Shown here: positions 1 to 13,458 of the stretch, piece after piece
Position numbering within the stretch: the stretch's first letter is position 1
Layout: each line of letters starts with the position of its first letter
From: Pardosa pseudoannulata
Taxonomy: Eukaryota > Arthropoda > Arachnida > Araneae > Lycosidae
DNA: 64,000 bases
Reading direction: 5' to 3'
Assembly (NCBI GenBank): GCA_032207245.1
Contig: CM063502.1
Coordinates: 49,834,904-49,898,903 of the forward strand
Notes under the pieces: model-generated
What the model was told of the DNA's origin: nothing
The model's database searches: none
What the model saw: only the letters and a program-made list of their open reading frames with translations
Program-made: the position numbers and the translations under genes

Positions 1-87
1 TTTTAACTATCGGTATAAAGAAATTCTGTGAATTAATTAATTACGCAGGATAATGGGATAAAATGGGTTAAATTGAGTAACTATAAC

Positions 88-190
88 TGAACAGGTAAGC
101 TGCAACCTTTCGTCACCTGACTCTGAGGGTTCAAATCCCGCTTTTGAAATGGATATTTGTGCAAGTTCAAAATCGGTTTTAAGCAGTACG
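88..190 (+). mobile_element. Degraded SINE fragment
   Basis: GGGTTCAAATCCC (B box) at 127-139 and AATCGGTTTTAAGCAGTACG at 171-190 match the tRNA-derived SINE. The tail is missing. Confidence 0.65.
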
Positions 191-937
191 TACAACAATA
201 AATAGCCCCATGTTGCATAAAATTAATCGTAACACACCAGACAAAATTGTTTAAGTTACTACTATTGCTAATATTCATATGTTTTATTGGTATTCCTAAT
301 GTTGGAGTTTAAAATTATAAATGAATAAAAGTTCATGTGGTCATCTTTTATTTTAGTGAAAAATTCAAATGTAATTATTAGGATTCCCCTACTGAAGATA
401 TTATATACCAGAAGCTGAACGATAAGCAGATTTGAAAATTTCTTTGGGTATCTAAAAATCAAAGAGTGTTTTAACATGAAGTATACAATAATACATCTAC
501 GAAGTCGTCATTTACAAAATTACAAGTTAATTCATTTTATCAAAGATCTTTTCTACCTGAAAAAGAAAAGAAATTACATTTTATGTGTTTTTATGAAACA
601 ACAAAAAAATCACTGTTACGGTAGGCAAAAATTTGAAATCTTAAAACGTGTTTTTATGAAATACAATTGGTAAAGAAATATAAGATTTAATAATTTCAAA
701 CAAATCATATTTTTTAAAATAAAATTTTTAACTATCCATACTAGTAATGCCACAAATTTAAGAAGGTAAAACAAAAAGTTTAATATCAGTCAGAAAGCAT
801 GTTTAGGATAAGCTAAAATCTAATCATGACAGAATAGGAATCTTTCTATTGTAAAAAAATATGAAACTAAAATTTGTCTTTGCACCGAAGTAAGAGAGAG
901 GCAGTTATCAGATTATGACTTTTTCACTAATGAATAT
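191..937. other. AT-rich DNA, nothing recognised
   Basis: Only short frames without protein character; no repeats with defined ends. Confidence 0.5.
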
Positions 938-2879
938 TTAACCCTCTCGCTCACTTATTGAAAGAAAATCAAGGAAAAGAATAATTTTTGAGTTATACTT
1001 AAAATCGTATTGTAGATTATTGTTACTTATGATTATGCTAATTAATACTGTTTTTATTTGTGTATAACGAATACTTTTTTTTCAAAACTTAAGGCAATTA
1101 ACTCAAGGTGCACGATACTCAAGAAATAATTTTTACTCTTTCCTGTAATCGCACAATATACTTTAAATATAGGCAGTTAAGGATGTAAATGAAAGCTTAA
1201 ATATCTTAACGGAAGTGCTATTGGATCTATAGTACATTTTATTACAAATTTATTGCACTTGTTTTATGCAACAGGGCTATCAACATTTATTATTAACTCT
1301 GAACGTAGAATTTTCGACTTGAAAAACATGTTTTGTTGCATATTCCACTAATTTCATTTTTAATTGTGCATTATTATTAACCACTTGCCTGTGGAATATA
1401 TTTGAGAAAAAGGTGCCAAAAATGGAAAGAAAATTCTATTTAATTTTGATCGTTATAATCTTCGAAAAGTTAGAGATTGATTATTTTTTTAAAAAAGACA
1501 AAATTTTAAAAGAAATAACCACTATTTTCAATACTTTCACATATATGAGAAATGTTAATGGATTGCAGTAATTTTTGCTCAAACTGCAGAAAAATAAATG
1601 ACTTAATTTTCTAGATAAATATGATAAACTAATACAACAAATGTATATCAACTGCCATGATTTCCATGCTCTTCAGATTCCTTTGAATTTCACAAATCCT
1701 TTACAGTGTCCGAGAAATAGCAACAAATGGCGTGAAACAGTCGAACTTTTAACTATTGGGAAAATGCCAAAAGATGGCCGAATGGTAAGGCGTTGCTCTT
1801 CGGAACCGGAGTTCGTGGGTTCGAATCCGCTGCGGGCATGGATGTAATATAGCCTTTCGGAATCGGCTGTAAGCAGTAGGTCCCGGTCTCATTAGCCCTC
1901 GTGTGTAAAACAGTATACCCTAACGCTCCAAACCAAACCAAACCAAACCAAACCTATTGGGAAAATGGCAAATTAAATATGCATTGGACGAACTCATTTC
2001 AGGCTTCACAGAATTCAAATACAGTCTTTTCTCTTTCCCGAACTCAGGTCGGGCATTTCTAAATTGGCGCATTTACGTTACTGAATCATTACGTTACTAC
2101 GGGCGTCACAGGCAAGGGGTTAAATATCTTCTCCCTCTTATTCGTACGTTGTCAAAAAGCACTCTTTATTTTTTGTAAAAGGACGTTGAATAAAGAAAAT
2201 GCAATCCTTCAAATAACACCCAAACCACAGGGCTCATGCACGAGGTTTTCAATTACCTACCCCACACTCATCTCCAAGTAGCCGAAATATCCATGTACGA
2301 TAGCAAGTGTGAAGAATATCGTTAAGAAATTAACCATCTTCAGAATCATTTTAAGTCTTGGAGTTTGATTCGTTATGTTCAAGTAAAAATTCATTTTCAA
2401 TCTGTAAAGCTTGTAAAGCTTTACAGATTCGAAATTTAGTATGTCGAAATTTAGATGCGCATTTCACAAGATATAACTGTTCACCATTTATTCTTGTAAA
2501 ATCAGGGTGTATTTACTCTTGCATATTTACTCGTTATACATGAATAAATACCGTATTCATGATTCCCCAAGACGATCTATAATAAGCCTAAAAGACTTCG
2601 TCAAGAAAAAAACAAACTTTATATTATTAGAAAGAATATATTAAAACATTAATATTAGCAAAGAGAGAAAAAAACAGTGTTCAGTTTTTTGTAAACTTCT
2701 TCGATAAATCTGAGACATCCAAATTTTAATCTTGCTACCAACTCTAATCGAAAACTGAAATATGAAACTTAGATATAAAAGGTGTCGATGATGATATAAG
2801 TTTTCCGAAAATCTATTTTCAATTATTTTTATTAGTTTAATTGATGCCTCATATGCGATTATGTGAGCCAGAGGGTTAT
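938..2879. mobile_element. Possible 1.9-kb TTAA-bounded (piggyBac-like) element holding a SINE
   Basis: TTAA then CCCTCTCGCTCACTTA at 938-957; at the other end GTGAGCCAGAGGG then TTAT at 2863-2879, whose complement reads CCCTCTGGCTCACATAA. The ends match at about 13 of 15 bases and sit at TTAA or one base off. The interior has no transposase frame but contains the SINE at 1.8 kb, inserted later. The short ends could match by chance. Confidence 0.4.
1753..1972 (+). mobile_element. tRNA-derived SINE with 19-bp target duplication
   Basis: Body 1772-1953. It has an A-box-like TGGCCGAATGG and a B box GGTTCGAATCC, a shared middle with TCGGAATCGGCTGTAAGCAG, GGTCCCGGTCTCATTAGCCC, and a tail of CAAAC repeats instead of poly(A). 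CTATTGGGAAAATGSCAAA flanks it at 1753-1771 and 1954-1972 (one mismatch), as expected for LINE-driven insertion. It is not a tRNA gene: there is no acceptor stem. Confidence 0.9.
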
Positions 2880-4439
2880 ATAATATAAAAGAGTTATTTG
2901 TCTCAGAATTATTTTATCCATCAATTATATATTTAAAATATTGTAATAAAATAATTTATTAATACCGTATCCACGATAAAAAGTAATTTATAATTTTCTT
3001 GACTTATGTCAGCTAATATCTACGTAAATTATTAATTTAGAAAGCGTAAAATTAAAATACTTATCCAATCAATTTATTTCCTTCTTTCTCGTTCTTTTTG
3101 TATAACAACGAGTACAAAAAGCTTGTTATAAATTGTGAGTTATAAATAGGTAAATATGTTCTATTAACAATTTTTAAAAAGAAATTTGTTTACTGTTTCA
3201 AATATGATTTGGACATTAAGATATTTGTAAGTGCATAACGTACACTTTTATAAGATAAAGATTATTGTATCATTGACAAGTAATGTAATAGTTAAAAGCA
3301 TATTTTATGTTAAACCTTTAAAGCACAAACCTCTAGTTCAATTGGAGGATAACAATAAATTTAAAAATTTTGTAAGTTTATCTTATGAATTTTGCATATT
3401 TGTAAGAAAGCGTTAACTATTGTACATAAATAACTTTTTAATGTAGAGAAATTGAATTATATATAATTACAAACTTCAAATTATCATAATTCTCCGTTTC
3501 CTTTAGAAAGTTTAAAAAGATAATGACTTTACAAAAGTTTTAGAGTCTGGTAATCATTCTCATTTCCTTAGTGAAAGTTCGACTATTTTCCTTCAGATAT
3601 TGCCTGTGATTGCTCTGTGTTAACATGGTGAAAGTTCGTCTTATTGAATGCATGCTTAAACTGAATTATTGATGCCTTTTAATTAGTACATTTTATGCTT
3701 AGTGGATCCGTATCAGCTGGAACCACTCATTTATGCATAGAGTATGAGTAAAAAGAATGAACTATTTAATTACTGATTGTTTCAAGTTAATATGTTCATT
3801 TATTCATTCGTCGTTAATTCATTGTTTAGCTGTAGTTTTATTTCATCTGTAAGGAAAGCAAGACAAAATGAGTTGCAAGCTTGACATATTTAGTTAGAGC
3901 ATAGTCTTTAGTTAGAGTATTTATTGATCTGCGTAAAGCATTTAGGGATGATTTCAAACAAGTTATGCGCTATTATTTTCAGTTCAGCAGTTATCCCGTC
4001 CAGAAGAGCCTTAAATTGTTTAGATAACGATGGAAACAAGACAATCACACATGTGCAAATGTTTGTTTTACTTACTATATCCATCATTTGTTGAGGGAGT
4101 TCACTGAATGTCCTGCCATACTGTAGCTGTTGAACGATGTATTAGATTTGAAAAATATAACGTAGACTATTTAATTTATATCTAAATAACTATTCTGCTC
4201 TCTGGCAATATAATAAAATAATACACATTGTCTGAGGGTTCCACTTATGCATAAACTACAACTGCTTTTCTTACCTTTTTATGCCACTTTCAGTTATGCA
4301 AAATAGTATATATAAGTTTGAAGTAATTTATTTTTTTTTCTATCTGAGGTAGATTTCACTAATATTTAACCTCGGTGTTTTTTAATATTGCCTAAAGCTG
4401 TTGCAATCATTGATGCTATGATATCTCGTTTTCTACATT
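2880..4439. other. AT-rich DNA, nothing recognised
   Basis: No coding signal, tRNA-like promoter or inverted repeat with a clear end. Confidence 0.5.
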
Positions 4440-4615
4440 TCATCTTAACCTTTATTATATGTATATGCATATGGCATGTATACGCATTTAAGCATATACA
4501 TCTGTGCATGCATGCTTGTATGTACACACATGTTTGTATATTATATATAAGTATATATGTATGTCTATACATATGTATATATATATATGTACATGTATGT
4601 ATATACATAAACATA

Positions 4616-4653
<38 letters not shown>

Positions 4654-4748
4654 TGTATGTATGCATATATATATGTGTATATGTAGGTATACATACACAC
4701 ACACATATATATATATACTTCTATATATATATTATATATATGTGTGTG

Positions 4749-4780
<32 letters not shown>

Positions 4781-4855
4781 TGTGCGTATATATATATTAT
4801 ATATGTGTGCATATATATATTTTATATATGTGTGAGTATATATATAATATACGTG

Positions 4856-4894
<39 letters not shown>
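4440..4894. repeat. Compound microsatellite (TA, GTAT, TG/CG runs)
   Basis: Alternating purine-pyrimidine tracts: long TA runs, TGTATG repeats, a TG run then GTGC repeats near 4762-4785, and TA again to 4894. All open frames over it (Tyr/Ile/Cys-rich on both strands) are artefacts. Alternating TG/CG is Z-DNA-prone. Confidence 0.9.
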
Positions 4895-4896
<2 letters not shown>

Positions 4897-4899
4897 TGT

Positions 4900-5148
4900 C
4901 AGTGTCGATCCTAGACTGTCAGCAGCCCAAGTTCAAATTAAAATTGCCCGCCCCTTAAGCCTTAAGCTTTAAATTTTAAAACTGTGTTCTAGCAGGCTGG
5001 TAAGTGGTTAATTTGTTTACTCAAAGTTTTTGTAACATTATCTTAGGTCTTCGTTTTTCTATGTTGGTGGATAATTATTTCGCCGCAGTTAAATTTGGCA
5101 GCCCACAGCTATTCTCCATCTTGCCCCCCACACTAGGATCGGTGATGT
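4900..5148. mobile_element. Possible degraded hAT MITE
   Basis: CAGTGTCGATCCTAG at the left and complement GACATCACCGATCCTAG at the right resemble hAT termini with a GATCC motif. Target duplication is unclear (TCATGT on both sides but offset). Confidence 0.3.
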
Positions 5149-5659
5149 CATGTATATGTATACATGCATTATGTTGCGTATATTTTCATTCATAAGCCGT
5201 CTTTTAAATCATAAAAAATATGCCTTTTAAAGTTTAGCGACGCCGCTGCGCTTTTTCAATGGTATGCAATCAGTCTTTGAAGCCGTCAGTCTCTGTATGC
5301 CTTTTCAATTGCAATTACATTTTTGGTAGTTCCATGCTATTAACTTTATATCTTGTTTCATGCTGAAATTATAGTTTGACATCAGTAGATCAAACCTAAT
5401 ACCTCGAACATTTTGTGGCCTTATTCTGTAAACAACTATTTTATAAAATATTTGCATAGAAAAAGAAGAGTATCCAGCTGTATTCTCTTTTTCAATGAAT
5501 GTATCAGAACATGTACAGACTATCTTTTGTAGAACCAAAATCAATAAATATAATACCTAATAAAGTGTGTTTCATTCTTGATCTCTACTTAACTGTAATA
5601 CGTCATCTTTATTATTTTTTTTCGTTAAACACAAAAATAGTTATAAGCCATTATCACCA

Positions 5660-5746
5660 TTCAATGGTTATAATGGTTATAAATGGTTAATAGTTATAAT
5701 GGTTATAATTAATGGTTATAATGGTTATAATTAATGGTTATAATTC
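5660..5746 (+). repeat. Minisatellite of AATGGTTATAATGGTTATAA units
   Basis: TGGTTATAA recurs about eight times in 85 bp, partly in a 22-bp higher unit with ATTAATGG junctions. Confidence 0.85.
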
Positions 5747-6310
5747 TTCTACATTAAATTACTGGGCGCAGGTGTTTAAAATTTATTTTGAGAATTTACC
5801 TTTTAGTGAGTACAATAATGAAGATTATAGCCTTTGATATCATATACCAGTTTTCAATATTATAGTTTCGCAATGGCTTAAAGCATATCTAAACTGAATT
5901 CTTGAGTTTTTGTTTAAATGTTTGCATTTATTACAGACGTTTAAAATCTAGCTAATGGAATGAATCACCTTTTCACATCTATATTTTGGTAAATTAAACA
6001 TATTTATTTTAGAATTGAAATGTTATACTTATGTTATCGGTCAGAGTATCAAGGAATATTGATTATTTTTCAAATGTTGCAATCGATAACAAAGATTTGT
6101 AACAAACCTTCACATATTTCACAAATTCTCTATGATGGACTGAACTCCTTAGCTTAAAAAAGCTTATAAAATATGTATTCTGAACTAAATTTTAGAACCT
6201 CAATGAATGTTTACTTAAAAATACTTCACTTGTACACCATTTCGTTTTCTGTAACAAAATGTTTTTCATGACAGAGTGTTAAAGTTCATATAAGTTTATG
6301 TAAACAGTGT

Positions 6311-7603
6311 TTTGATTATTTCCTAAATGGGAATTAAAACTGAGTATTAAAAGTAAATTTAGAATTATACTTATTTCCCCTAAATTTACAGTTTTATATG
6401 TAACACATAAATTTCACTTTTATACATTAAGATGTATTACTCATACACATTACGGTTGAAAGTTCCCCCGTTACATTTTTTCTGTTGCTTGAAATCGGAT
6501 AGTTTAACTATCTATAAATTCCCTGTCTAAAATCTCTATTTTATAACATTTTGTTCTGCAGCTTGCAGAAGAATAAAACTACATAAACTGGCATTTATTT
6601 TGTATTAAAAGCAGTAGATGGCGACACTATTGAAACCCTTGATTCTCTCATTAGTTGCTATGCGTATTATTGCGAAAGGAATATTTTTGTTTCCTTTTAC
6701 CGCGTGAATTTTCCATCAACAATTGCGGCAAATGGAGCAGTTAGCAGAATTCCAAACTCTTTCTGTGAGAAAATTTATCACCTTTATCTCATAAGAGAAG
6801 ATAAGTACTTGGTGAATGAGAAAATTCTAGATAGATTGTAGATAAATATTTGAGAAACAAAACCAATTTAAGGGAGGTGTCACTTTTGAACCTTTAAAAT
6901 ATTTATTATAATCTTTCTTTTACACTTTAAGAATGATTAAACAATTCTTAATCTTTGATTATTTCCTAAATGGGAATTAAAACTGAGTATTAAAAGTAAA
7001 TTTAGAATTATACTTATTTCCCCTAAATTTACAGTTTTATATGTAACACATAAATTTCACTTTTATACATTAAGATGTATTACTCATACACATTACGGTT
7101 GAAAGTTCCCCCGTTACATTTTTTCTGTTGCTTGAAATCGGATAGTTTAACTATCTATAAATTCCCTGTCTAAAATCTCTATTTTATAACATTTTGTTCT
7201 GCAGCTTGCAGAAGAATAAAACTACATAAACTGGCATTTATTTTGTATTAAAAGCAGTAGATGGCGACACTATTGAAACCCTTGATTCTCTCATTAGTTG
7301 CTATGCGTATTATTGCGAAAGGAATATTTTTGTTTCCTTTTACCGCGTGAATTTTCCATCAACAATTGCGGCAAATGGAGCAGTTAGCAGAATTCCAAAC
7401 TCTTTCTGTGAGAAAATTTATCACCTTTATCTCATAAGAGAAGATAAGTACTTGGTGAATGAGAAAATTATTCTCTAGATAGACTGTAGATAAATATTTG
7501 AGAAACAAAACCAATTTAAGGGGAGGTGTCACTTTTGAACCTTTAAAATATTTATTATAATCTTTCTTTTACACTTTAAGAATGATTAAACAATTCTTAA
7601 TCT
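6311..7603 (+). repeat. Recent tandem duplication, two copies of about 643-650 bp
   Basis: Copy 1 is 6311-6953, copy 2 is 6954-7603, offset 643. They differ by a few changes only: a 6-bp insertion near 7470, one extra G near 7521 and a T/C near 7483. Each copy has AGTAGATGGCGACACT and a GAACCTTTAAAATATTTATT stretch. No coding frame or target duplication is visible. Confidence 0.93.
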
Positions 7604-7698
7604 TTTAAAACAAACTGCATTAATAAATCTTATTAGAAAGTATGAAACCATTAATAGATCTTATTGAAAGCATAATAAAAATAGGTAAAGATTGAACT

Positions 7699-8352
7699 TT
7701 AACCCTCCGAGTGGAACACATAGAGGAAAAAGTCTCCAAAAATACGCTAAAGGTTTACTTTGTCAGTGGCCAAAGCGTTCTATGATTATTTCCTTCACCC
7801 TTTGTCTACTACAATGGAATACGGGAAACATACCCTCGTTATAGTCCCTTTACTTCCGGTTATAAATAGATATATAAATAGATATTATAGATTGTTAATT
7901 TTTGAAACACATAAAGCTCGCCAAGTCTCGAAGATCATCCCATAAGAAATGATGGATTCTAAAAGTACAAATAAAAATATTCTTTGAAATACTTATTTAT
8001 ATTTTTTACGAAAGTCATTCAAGATATTTAAGTGGTGCAATTAGAGATACATCTGTTACCGTAAATTAAATACTTCGAGAGATTTATAAAGCCATGAAAA
8101 GCTATCAGCGTCCTTGTGCGTCAAGTGGTAGAAGTGCATTCCCTCAATAAATGTCAGTCAAAGAGGGGTACAGTTCCTAAACAATAGACCTGACCCTCCT
8201 ACCGCAAAACGCTATGGGGAAAAGCACTGGCAGAAATGTACATTACATCTATTTTCAGAGCGTTTTTGGAAGTCGAAAATTGTACGGGATGACCGTTTTG
8301 AAGACATCATCGATTTGGCGGAATTGTACGTGCGAACCGCTTAGAGGGTTAA
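7699..8352. mobile_element. TTAA-bounded piggyBac-like non-autonomous element
   Basis: TTAA at 7699-7702 is followed by CCCTCCGAGTGGAAC; TTAA at 8349-8352 is preceded by the complement of CCCTCTAAGCGGTTC. TTAA duplications with ends starting CCC are typical of piggyBac. The 646-bp interior has only a short random-looking frame (8214 onward). Confidence 0.5.
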
Positions 8353-8592
8353 ATGCATTTTACTCCAAATGGTGTTTTCTAAGTATCATGCACTCTAAAT
8401 CAAAATTTATAGCATATAATAATTTCAAATTTTCAAGGTAAGTACATTTAGTGCTACGAGGAATCTCCGACTGCTTTTTGCATTATTTTTTTTATTTGCT
8501 ATTTTATAATATTTCAAGTAAGATTTTTAAACGTCATTTTAACTTTAAAAAAAATCATTCTTCTGATGTGAAATTCTGGTGTGAAATACCTT

Positions 8593-8814
8593 TTAACCCT
8601 TTTCTCTGGAGGGCTCCGGGGCGTAGCCATTTAAAATTTGTCTTCAAACTCCAGGGCTCCGCTAAGGAGACAATACAAATAGTTTTCAGTTTTTAACATA
8701 AGAACAAAAACAAATCCTTAAAACGAATTACTTTGCATTGTCTCCGTAGCGAAGCCCTCGAGTTTGAAGATTTTAAATGTCTCAGCTCCGGAACCCTCGA
8801 GTGCAAAGGGTTAA
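8593..8814. mobile_element. Palindromic TTAA-bounded MITE (214 bp)
   Basis: TTAA at 8593-8596 and 8811-8814 border arms of about 80 bp that pair over most of their length: CCCTTTTCTCTGGAGGG versus complement CCCTTTGCACTCGAGGG, and inner arms ending GGAGACAAT / ATTGTCTCC. Structure and TTAA target point to a piggyBac-type MITE. Confidence 0.7.
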
Positions 8815-9599
8815 TATTTAAATAAGTGGAAAACTATACCTAATGCTTATATGCTTATAGATAACAAAAATTAGAAATTTACTAATGAAAATCTCTTTTT
8901 TTTGTAAGTTTGTGTGCAGTGTGTCAGCAAAATTTAGAAATTTTTAAGACAAACCATCTTTTTAATTGTATCAAAATATTGTATTTTTTCAGAAACAAAA
9001 TACCTTCAGGAAAATACTTATATAAATATAGAGAACAGATGCTAAAATTTTCGATATTTTGGATAGTACTAAAAAACAAAATATATGAATCCGAAAAAAA
9101 ACCATACAAAATCTTTCTTTTTCAGTTGCTTTAGAGTAACTTCCCGTTCAGAAGAAGGATCCTTGCCTGGATTTTTGAGTAACCTCATTGGATTTACGAA
9201 TGCACTTTCATCTCGTCCCAGTCTGAAATCTTTACCTACCCGATCTTGAGTTCTGGCGTTCCTCGAATTTGACATCATTGAGAATTTCCTACATTTCAAT
9301 TCAACCGTTCATAGCGTTTCTATTGGCTCAGTGAATGTCAAGTACAATTTTGGCCTCAGATCTTTTGGATCTCTCAGGAAAGAATTTTTAAACTAAAGAT
9401 TAAAATTATTTAACCACGAAACTCAAAAATTAAAAATTTTTTGAAAACTAACTAAAAACTATCAAAATCGTAGAAACAACACAAATTTTCCCACACAAAT
9501 TTTAAAATTCAAAATATAAAATGACAAAATATATTTTCTCTTTAAGTATTTTTTGTTATGTCAGGTTATGTAACACTGGCATGCTGTAAAATTTAAATA

Positions 9600-9638
<39 letters not shown>

Positions 9639-11290
9639 ATAACTAAGTTATTTTTATATATTATTACTATGAATTCACTCTATTTATTTTTTATAAATAA
9701 GTTAATTATATTAGTCACCTTAAGATTGTAAATTTTAAATAAATCTTTAATGTTTGTTTGCTAATCAATACTATGCATATAATCAGGCGGAAGCCATTAT
9801 TAGAAACTCTGGAAATGCCGTTTCCCTAAACAATGTGGTACAAACGTTATCCTTTTTATTTATTTACCCTTCTTTCTTTATTTCGTACTCCCAATCTTTG
9901 TGTGCCGCCTCCAATACTCCACAAGCTGGAGCATCTGATGCACATGCGTAATGAAGGCCACTTAGAAGCGCTAGAACAAGAAGGAACCTTGCTTAAATAT
10001 ACACGCATTTATAACCTCCCATCCTCTTATTCTTGAGTCTACCTGCTGGCTATATTATGGCTTCTATCACATGTCGGGTGATTAAGACCCCAAGAAGCCC
10101 TCTGAGATTTAAGCAGTCAGTCAAATGCTTAATTAGACGTAAAATGTTTATTAAGCATTTCAATAAATCTTATCAATCAGTATATGTGTATCCTTAAAAT
10201 TTGTGAATAAAGTTCAGATAAATTTTAATAATATTTGTTTCTTAAGAAAAGTATAGATTCAAATTTTAATTTGGGTGTTTATTTCTGAATATACAATATT
10301 ATATAATGTGTTCGTTTATTAAATTATTGAGGTTAAGAGCTTTCAATATACAACTCACTTCTCATCATTGTAACAAGCATTGATATTAACTTAATCTGAT
10401 CACCTTTTCTTTAATTTTTCTTATAACTGAGGAATTTAAAAACACCTACACCCCAGAGTTCGGAAATTCTTAAATAACTCCAATTATTTGTGCTGCTTTG
10501 AACTTATTTTTATATTCCACTGTAGCATTTGAGTAGCGCCAGCTAAGAAATAACCAACTCCTTAGAGCGGTAGACTGCTACTACAGAGATGGTGCAGATA
10601 TGAAACGTGTGTCATAAATGACAAGCAACAAGCATTTCCAGACCTATTTGGTCAACGGTCATACCGTGCTGAAAATACTAGTTCTCTTCCAGATCTATTT
10701 GATGTTTTTCTACAGATCTCTCTCTTCATATGATTGAGTTAAGCTTAAAATTACAAGGTTTTGGCAAAGGTGTTTGCCAAAACTTTGGAATTAATAATGC
10801 ACTTATGTTTGGATGCATTATTTTTTTTTTAAGAAAACTTACAATTTTTAGCAAGATTTAGAAATTTGTAAGTATTGCTCTCGGTTAAAAAGTGTTTTGA
10901 GAAGACCACCACCACAAATGGAGTATATAATAAATAAATATACCTGCTTACCTATTTTTCTAGAGTGCCCGTAGGATATTTTTGTGTTCTCGTGCCATTT
11001 GATCATCGTTGTTGTCATTATTTTTTTTAATGCTGAAAAGTAATAAATAAATCTAAAAATAAATAATAAAAAACATCAGAACTATAGCTCATTTTTTTAC
11101 TAGGGCAGCAAACATCAAAAAGTTATGAATATTTCTATATATAACGCATCACCAAAGTTTAGCTAAGGTTTCCACCAATTTCGATATTTCTAGCTCAAAA
11201 GCATAATATCTTTTAGTTTTATATTCTCTTTTGTAACATATTTCAACTGAAAATGGCAGAAGTATGAATTGTTTCCATTACCTGTCGTCG
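8815..11290. other. AT-rich DNA with one TA run, no gene
   Basis: Short overlapping frames (9,069-9,299 minus; 9,754-10,036 plus) look random and lack splice context. Nothing else seen apart from the TA run at 9.6 kb. Confidence 0.5.
9602..9632. repeat. TA microsatellite
   Basis: Pure TA dinucleotide run of about 15 units. Confidence 0.9.
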
Positions 11291-11563
11291 TATGCATATA
11301 TTGTTAAAGAGTAGGGGAAGATCATCCAAAAAATTGTAACCATTGCTAAATTCCCTAGAACACGGGTGACCAACAAATCGATCACGATCAACTGGTCGAT
11401 GGCAAAGTGAATGGGAGGTGATATGTGAGAAAAATAGACTAGGGGTATAAATATATTAATTTTTATTCCTCTGTAATTGAACAACGAGAAAATCACCCGT
11501 AATTTAGCAATGGTTACAATTTTTTGGAGGATCTTCCCCTACTCTTTAACAATATATGCATAT
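11291..11563. repeat. Inverted repeat with 62-bp near-identical arms
   Basis: The left arm 11291-11352 (TATGCATATATTGTTAAAGA ... CCATTGCTAAATT) is the reverse complement of 11502-11563 with about one mismatch. The loop of about 150 bp includes GATCACGATCAACTGGTCGA, a motif common in hAT ends. It would fold into a long hairpin. Confidence 0.85.
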
Positions 11564-13421
11564 GTTATGGTATGACGGGCGATTTTCTAGCTGTTACGCC
11601 AAATTTGCACATAATGCCTCATGCTGATGAATTCTGTAATTTTTAAATATTCATTATTCAATTAATCAACGATTTCAAGTCATTTGTTTTTATTTAAAGA
11701 TATTATGCTTACATATTTATTACACCCCAGACTATACCACCGTGGCTATACCTCAGTAGTTTTAAAACGAAGATTAATTGTCGTAAGTACCTTGGTATGG
11801 TAAAAATGCAACGGTATTCATCCAAGGAATGTATCATTTAAACAAAAAACCTAACAACGAATCGTTTCTATTATTTGACCAAGAACATTCATTATTTTAT
11901 CCGGGATATTACTTTTCTGGTAATTATAATATACATAATACTTGTTTTAATTCGTGTTATAGTAACAAATATAAAACAAAATAAATCTACACAATATCCA
12001 CAAAATAAATTCTATTTTTAGCGGCTCTAAATAATTATTCACTAAAGAGTTAATCGATCATATGTGTAAAAACATGAAATAGATTTTTATTATCGATCCA
12101 AAAGATGTTTAAAATATTCCTTGCATTTAACGATTTATTACCAACCCCAGATTAAATCCCGTCTAACCCCCAATATCGACAAAAGTAAAAATTTTCAAGC
12201 TCCCAATTATTCACCAGGCAGTCAATCAATCATATAAATGAAAACACAAAAATAATATTTATTATTGGATTAATACATTCTTGGAGAAATCGTTACTGAA
12301 TCACAGATATGGGATATTATATTAGTAATTAGAAACGTAAAATTCGTATTTTATGCACAAGATAAGTTATTGTAAATGCATAAAATAATTTCCCTTTCTC
12401 GTGCTGCTTGCTATCCAGCATTCCTAATTCCTTTCCTAATTCCTATTGAAAATCGGTGGTTGTAACGTACACGATTGCACATCGCTAACGTTTACACCTG
12501 GTTTATATAAACATTACTACACGGAATGTAGAAATATCGTTAATTTTGGTGCCAGATATCTACACATTTTATATAGATAAATGAAGTACCACTGGAGTTA
12601 AGGTAGAAGTTTCCGAATTTTAACACGACAGTTCGCCATTATTGGCCATTACATCACTGCATCAATGTCAAACACTAGTTCATATATAAATACCGATGTT
12701 CTTGCGAGATTTATGTTACTGCATTTACTAAAGATAGATTATGATTACTTTTTAACTCCAATAAGGATCCTCAAAAAATGAGAAAGTAAATAAGAACAAA
12801 TAGATTTAGCAAGACAGAAAGACAATGTGTTTTCATTTTATTCCAACAGTGCAATAAATATCAGCTACAACTTAAGAATGAAAATCTGAAAATATAATAA
12901 ATTTTCATACTTATTTATAAAACTTTATTTTTTTAAAGCGGAGATTTTGTTCGTTTTTAATAACATATTTGTTTCGCATCTAAAGTTGCATGAAAATAAA
13001 TTGAGTTCAAAACTCAAATTATTGTTTTTCAATATTGATAACATTCCAAAAACTTGTGGTTAAATCCAGTTCACCTCCGAAAGAATATGCATTAATAATA
13101 TAAAGCCTGTGTATTTTGACTAAATTACTTTCAGGAATTCTTCACAAGTGATATTCTTATTCATTTATCCCCTCCCCCTTCCCCTAAAAAGAAAACTTTA
13201 AAAAATAATCAACAGTAATAAACAATCATTATAAATCATCAATAAATGAAAGAAATGATAAAAGTTCAACCAAAAATGAAAATAATGCATTAATAAAATA
13301 GGTGATATTTACAGATTTCAGAGTGGTTTCGGCAACGTTTAATTAACATTTCAAATGCAGACTTGTTTATGTTTAAACTGATGGTCCGTTTACAAAACAA
13401 TCAATCTTCCTCGAAATTTCA
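11564..13421. other. AT-rich DNA, nothing firm
   Basis: Two similar stretches (AATTATTCACTA...AATCGATCATAT near 12,030 and AATTATTCACCAGG...AATCATATAAAT near 12,205) hint at an old tandem repeat. No gene seen. Confidence 0.45.
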
Positions 13422-13458
13422 AGGTCTCATTAGCCCTCGTGTTGCAAAACAGTAGATC
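13422..13458 (+). mobile_element. SINE 3' fragment
   Basis: GGTCTCATTAGCCCTCGTGT and GCAAAACAGTAGATC match the 3' half of the family. The tRNA-related head is absent. Confidence 0.65.

Noticed and set aside
1785..1840. tRNA-like sequences in the SINE heads as true tRNA genes
   Set aside because: A and B boxes are present but acceptor stems do not pair and SINE body, tail and target duplications follow.
4366..4972. Open frames up to 194 codons on both strands
   Set aside because: They lie over TA/TG repeats; the translation is repeating Tyr/Ile/Cys/His and exists in several frames at once.
9069..9299. 76-codon minus-strand frame
   Set aside because: No family resemblance; mixed composition but no splice sites, no conservation evidence.
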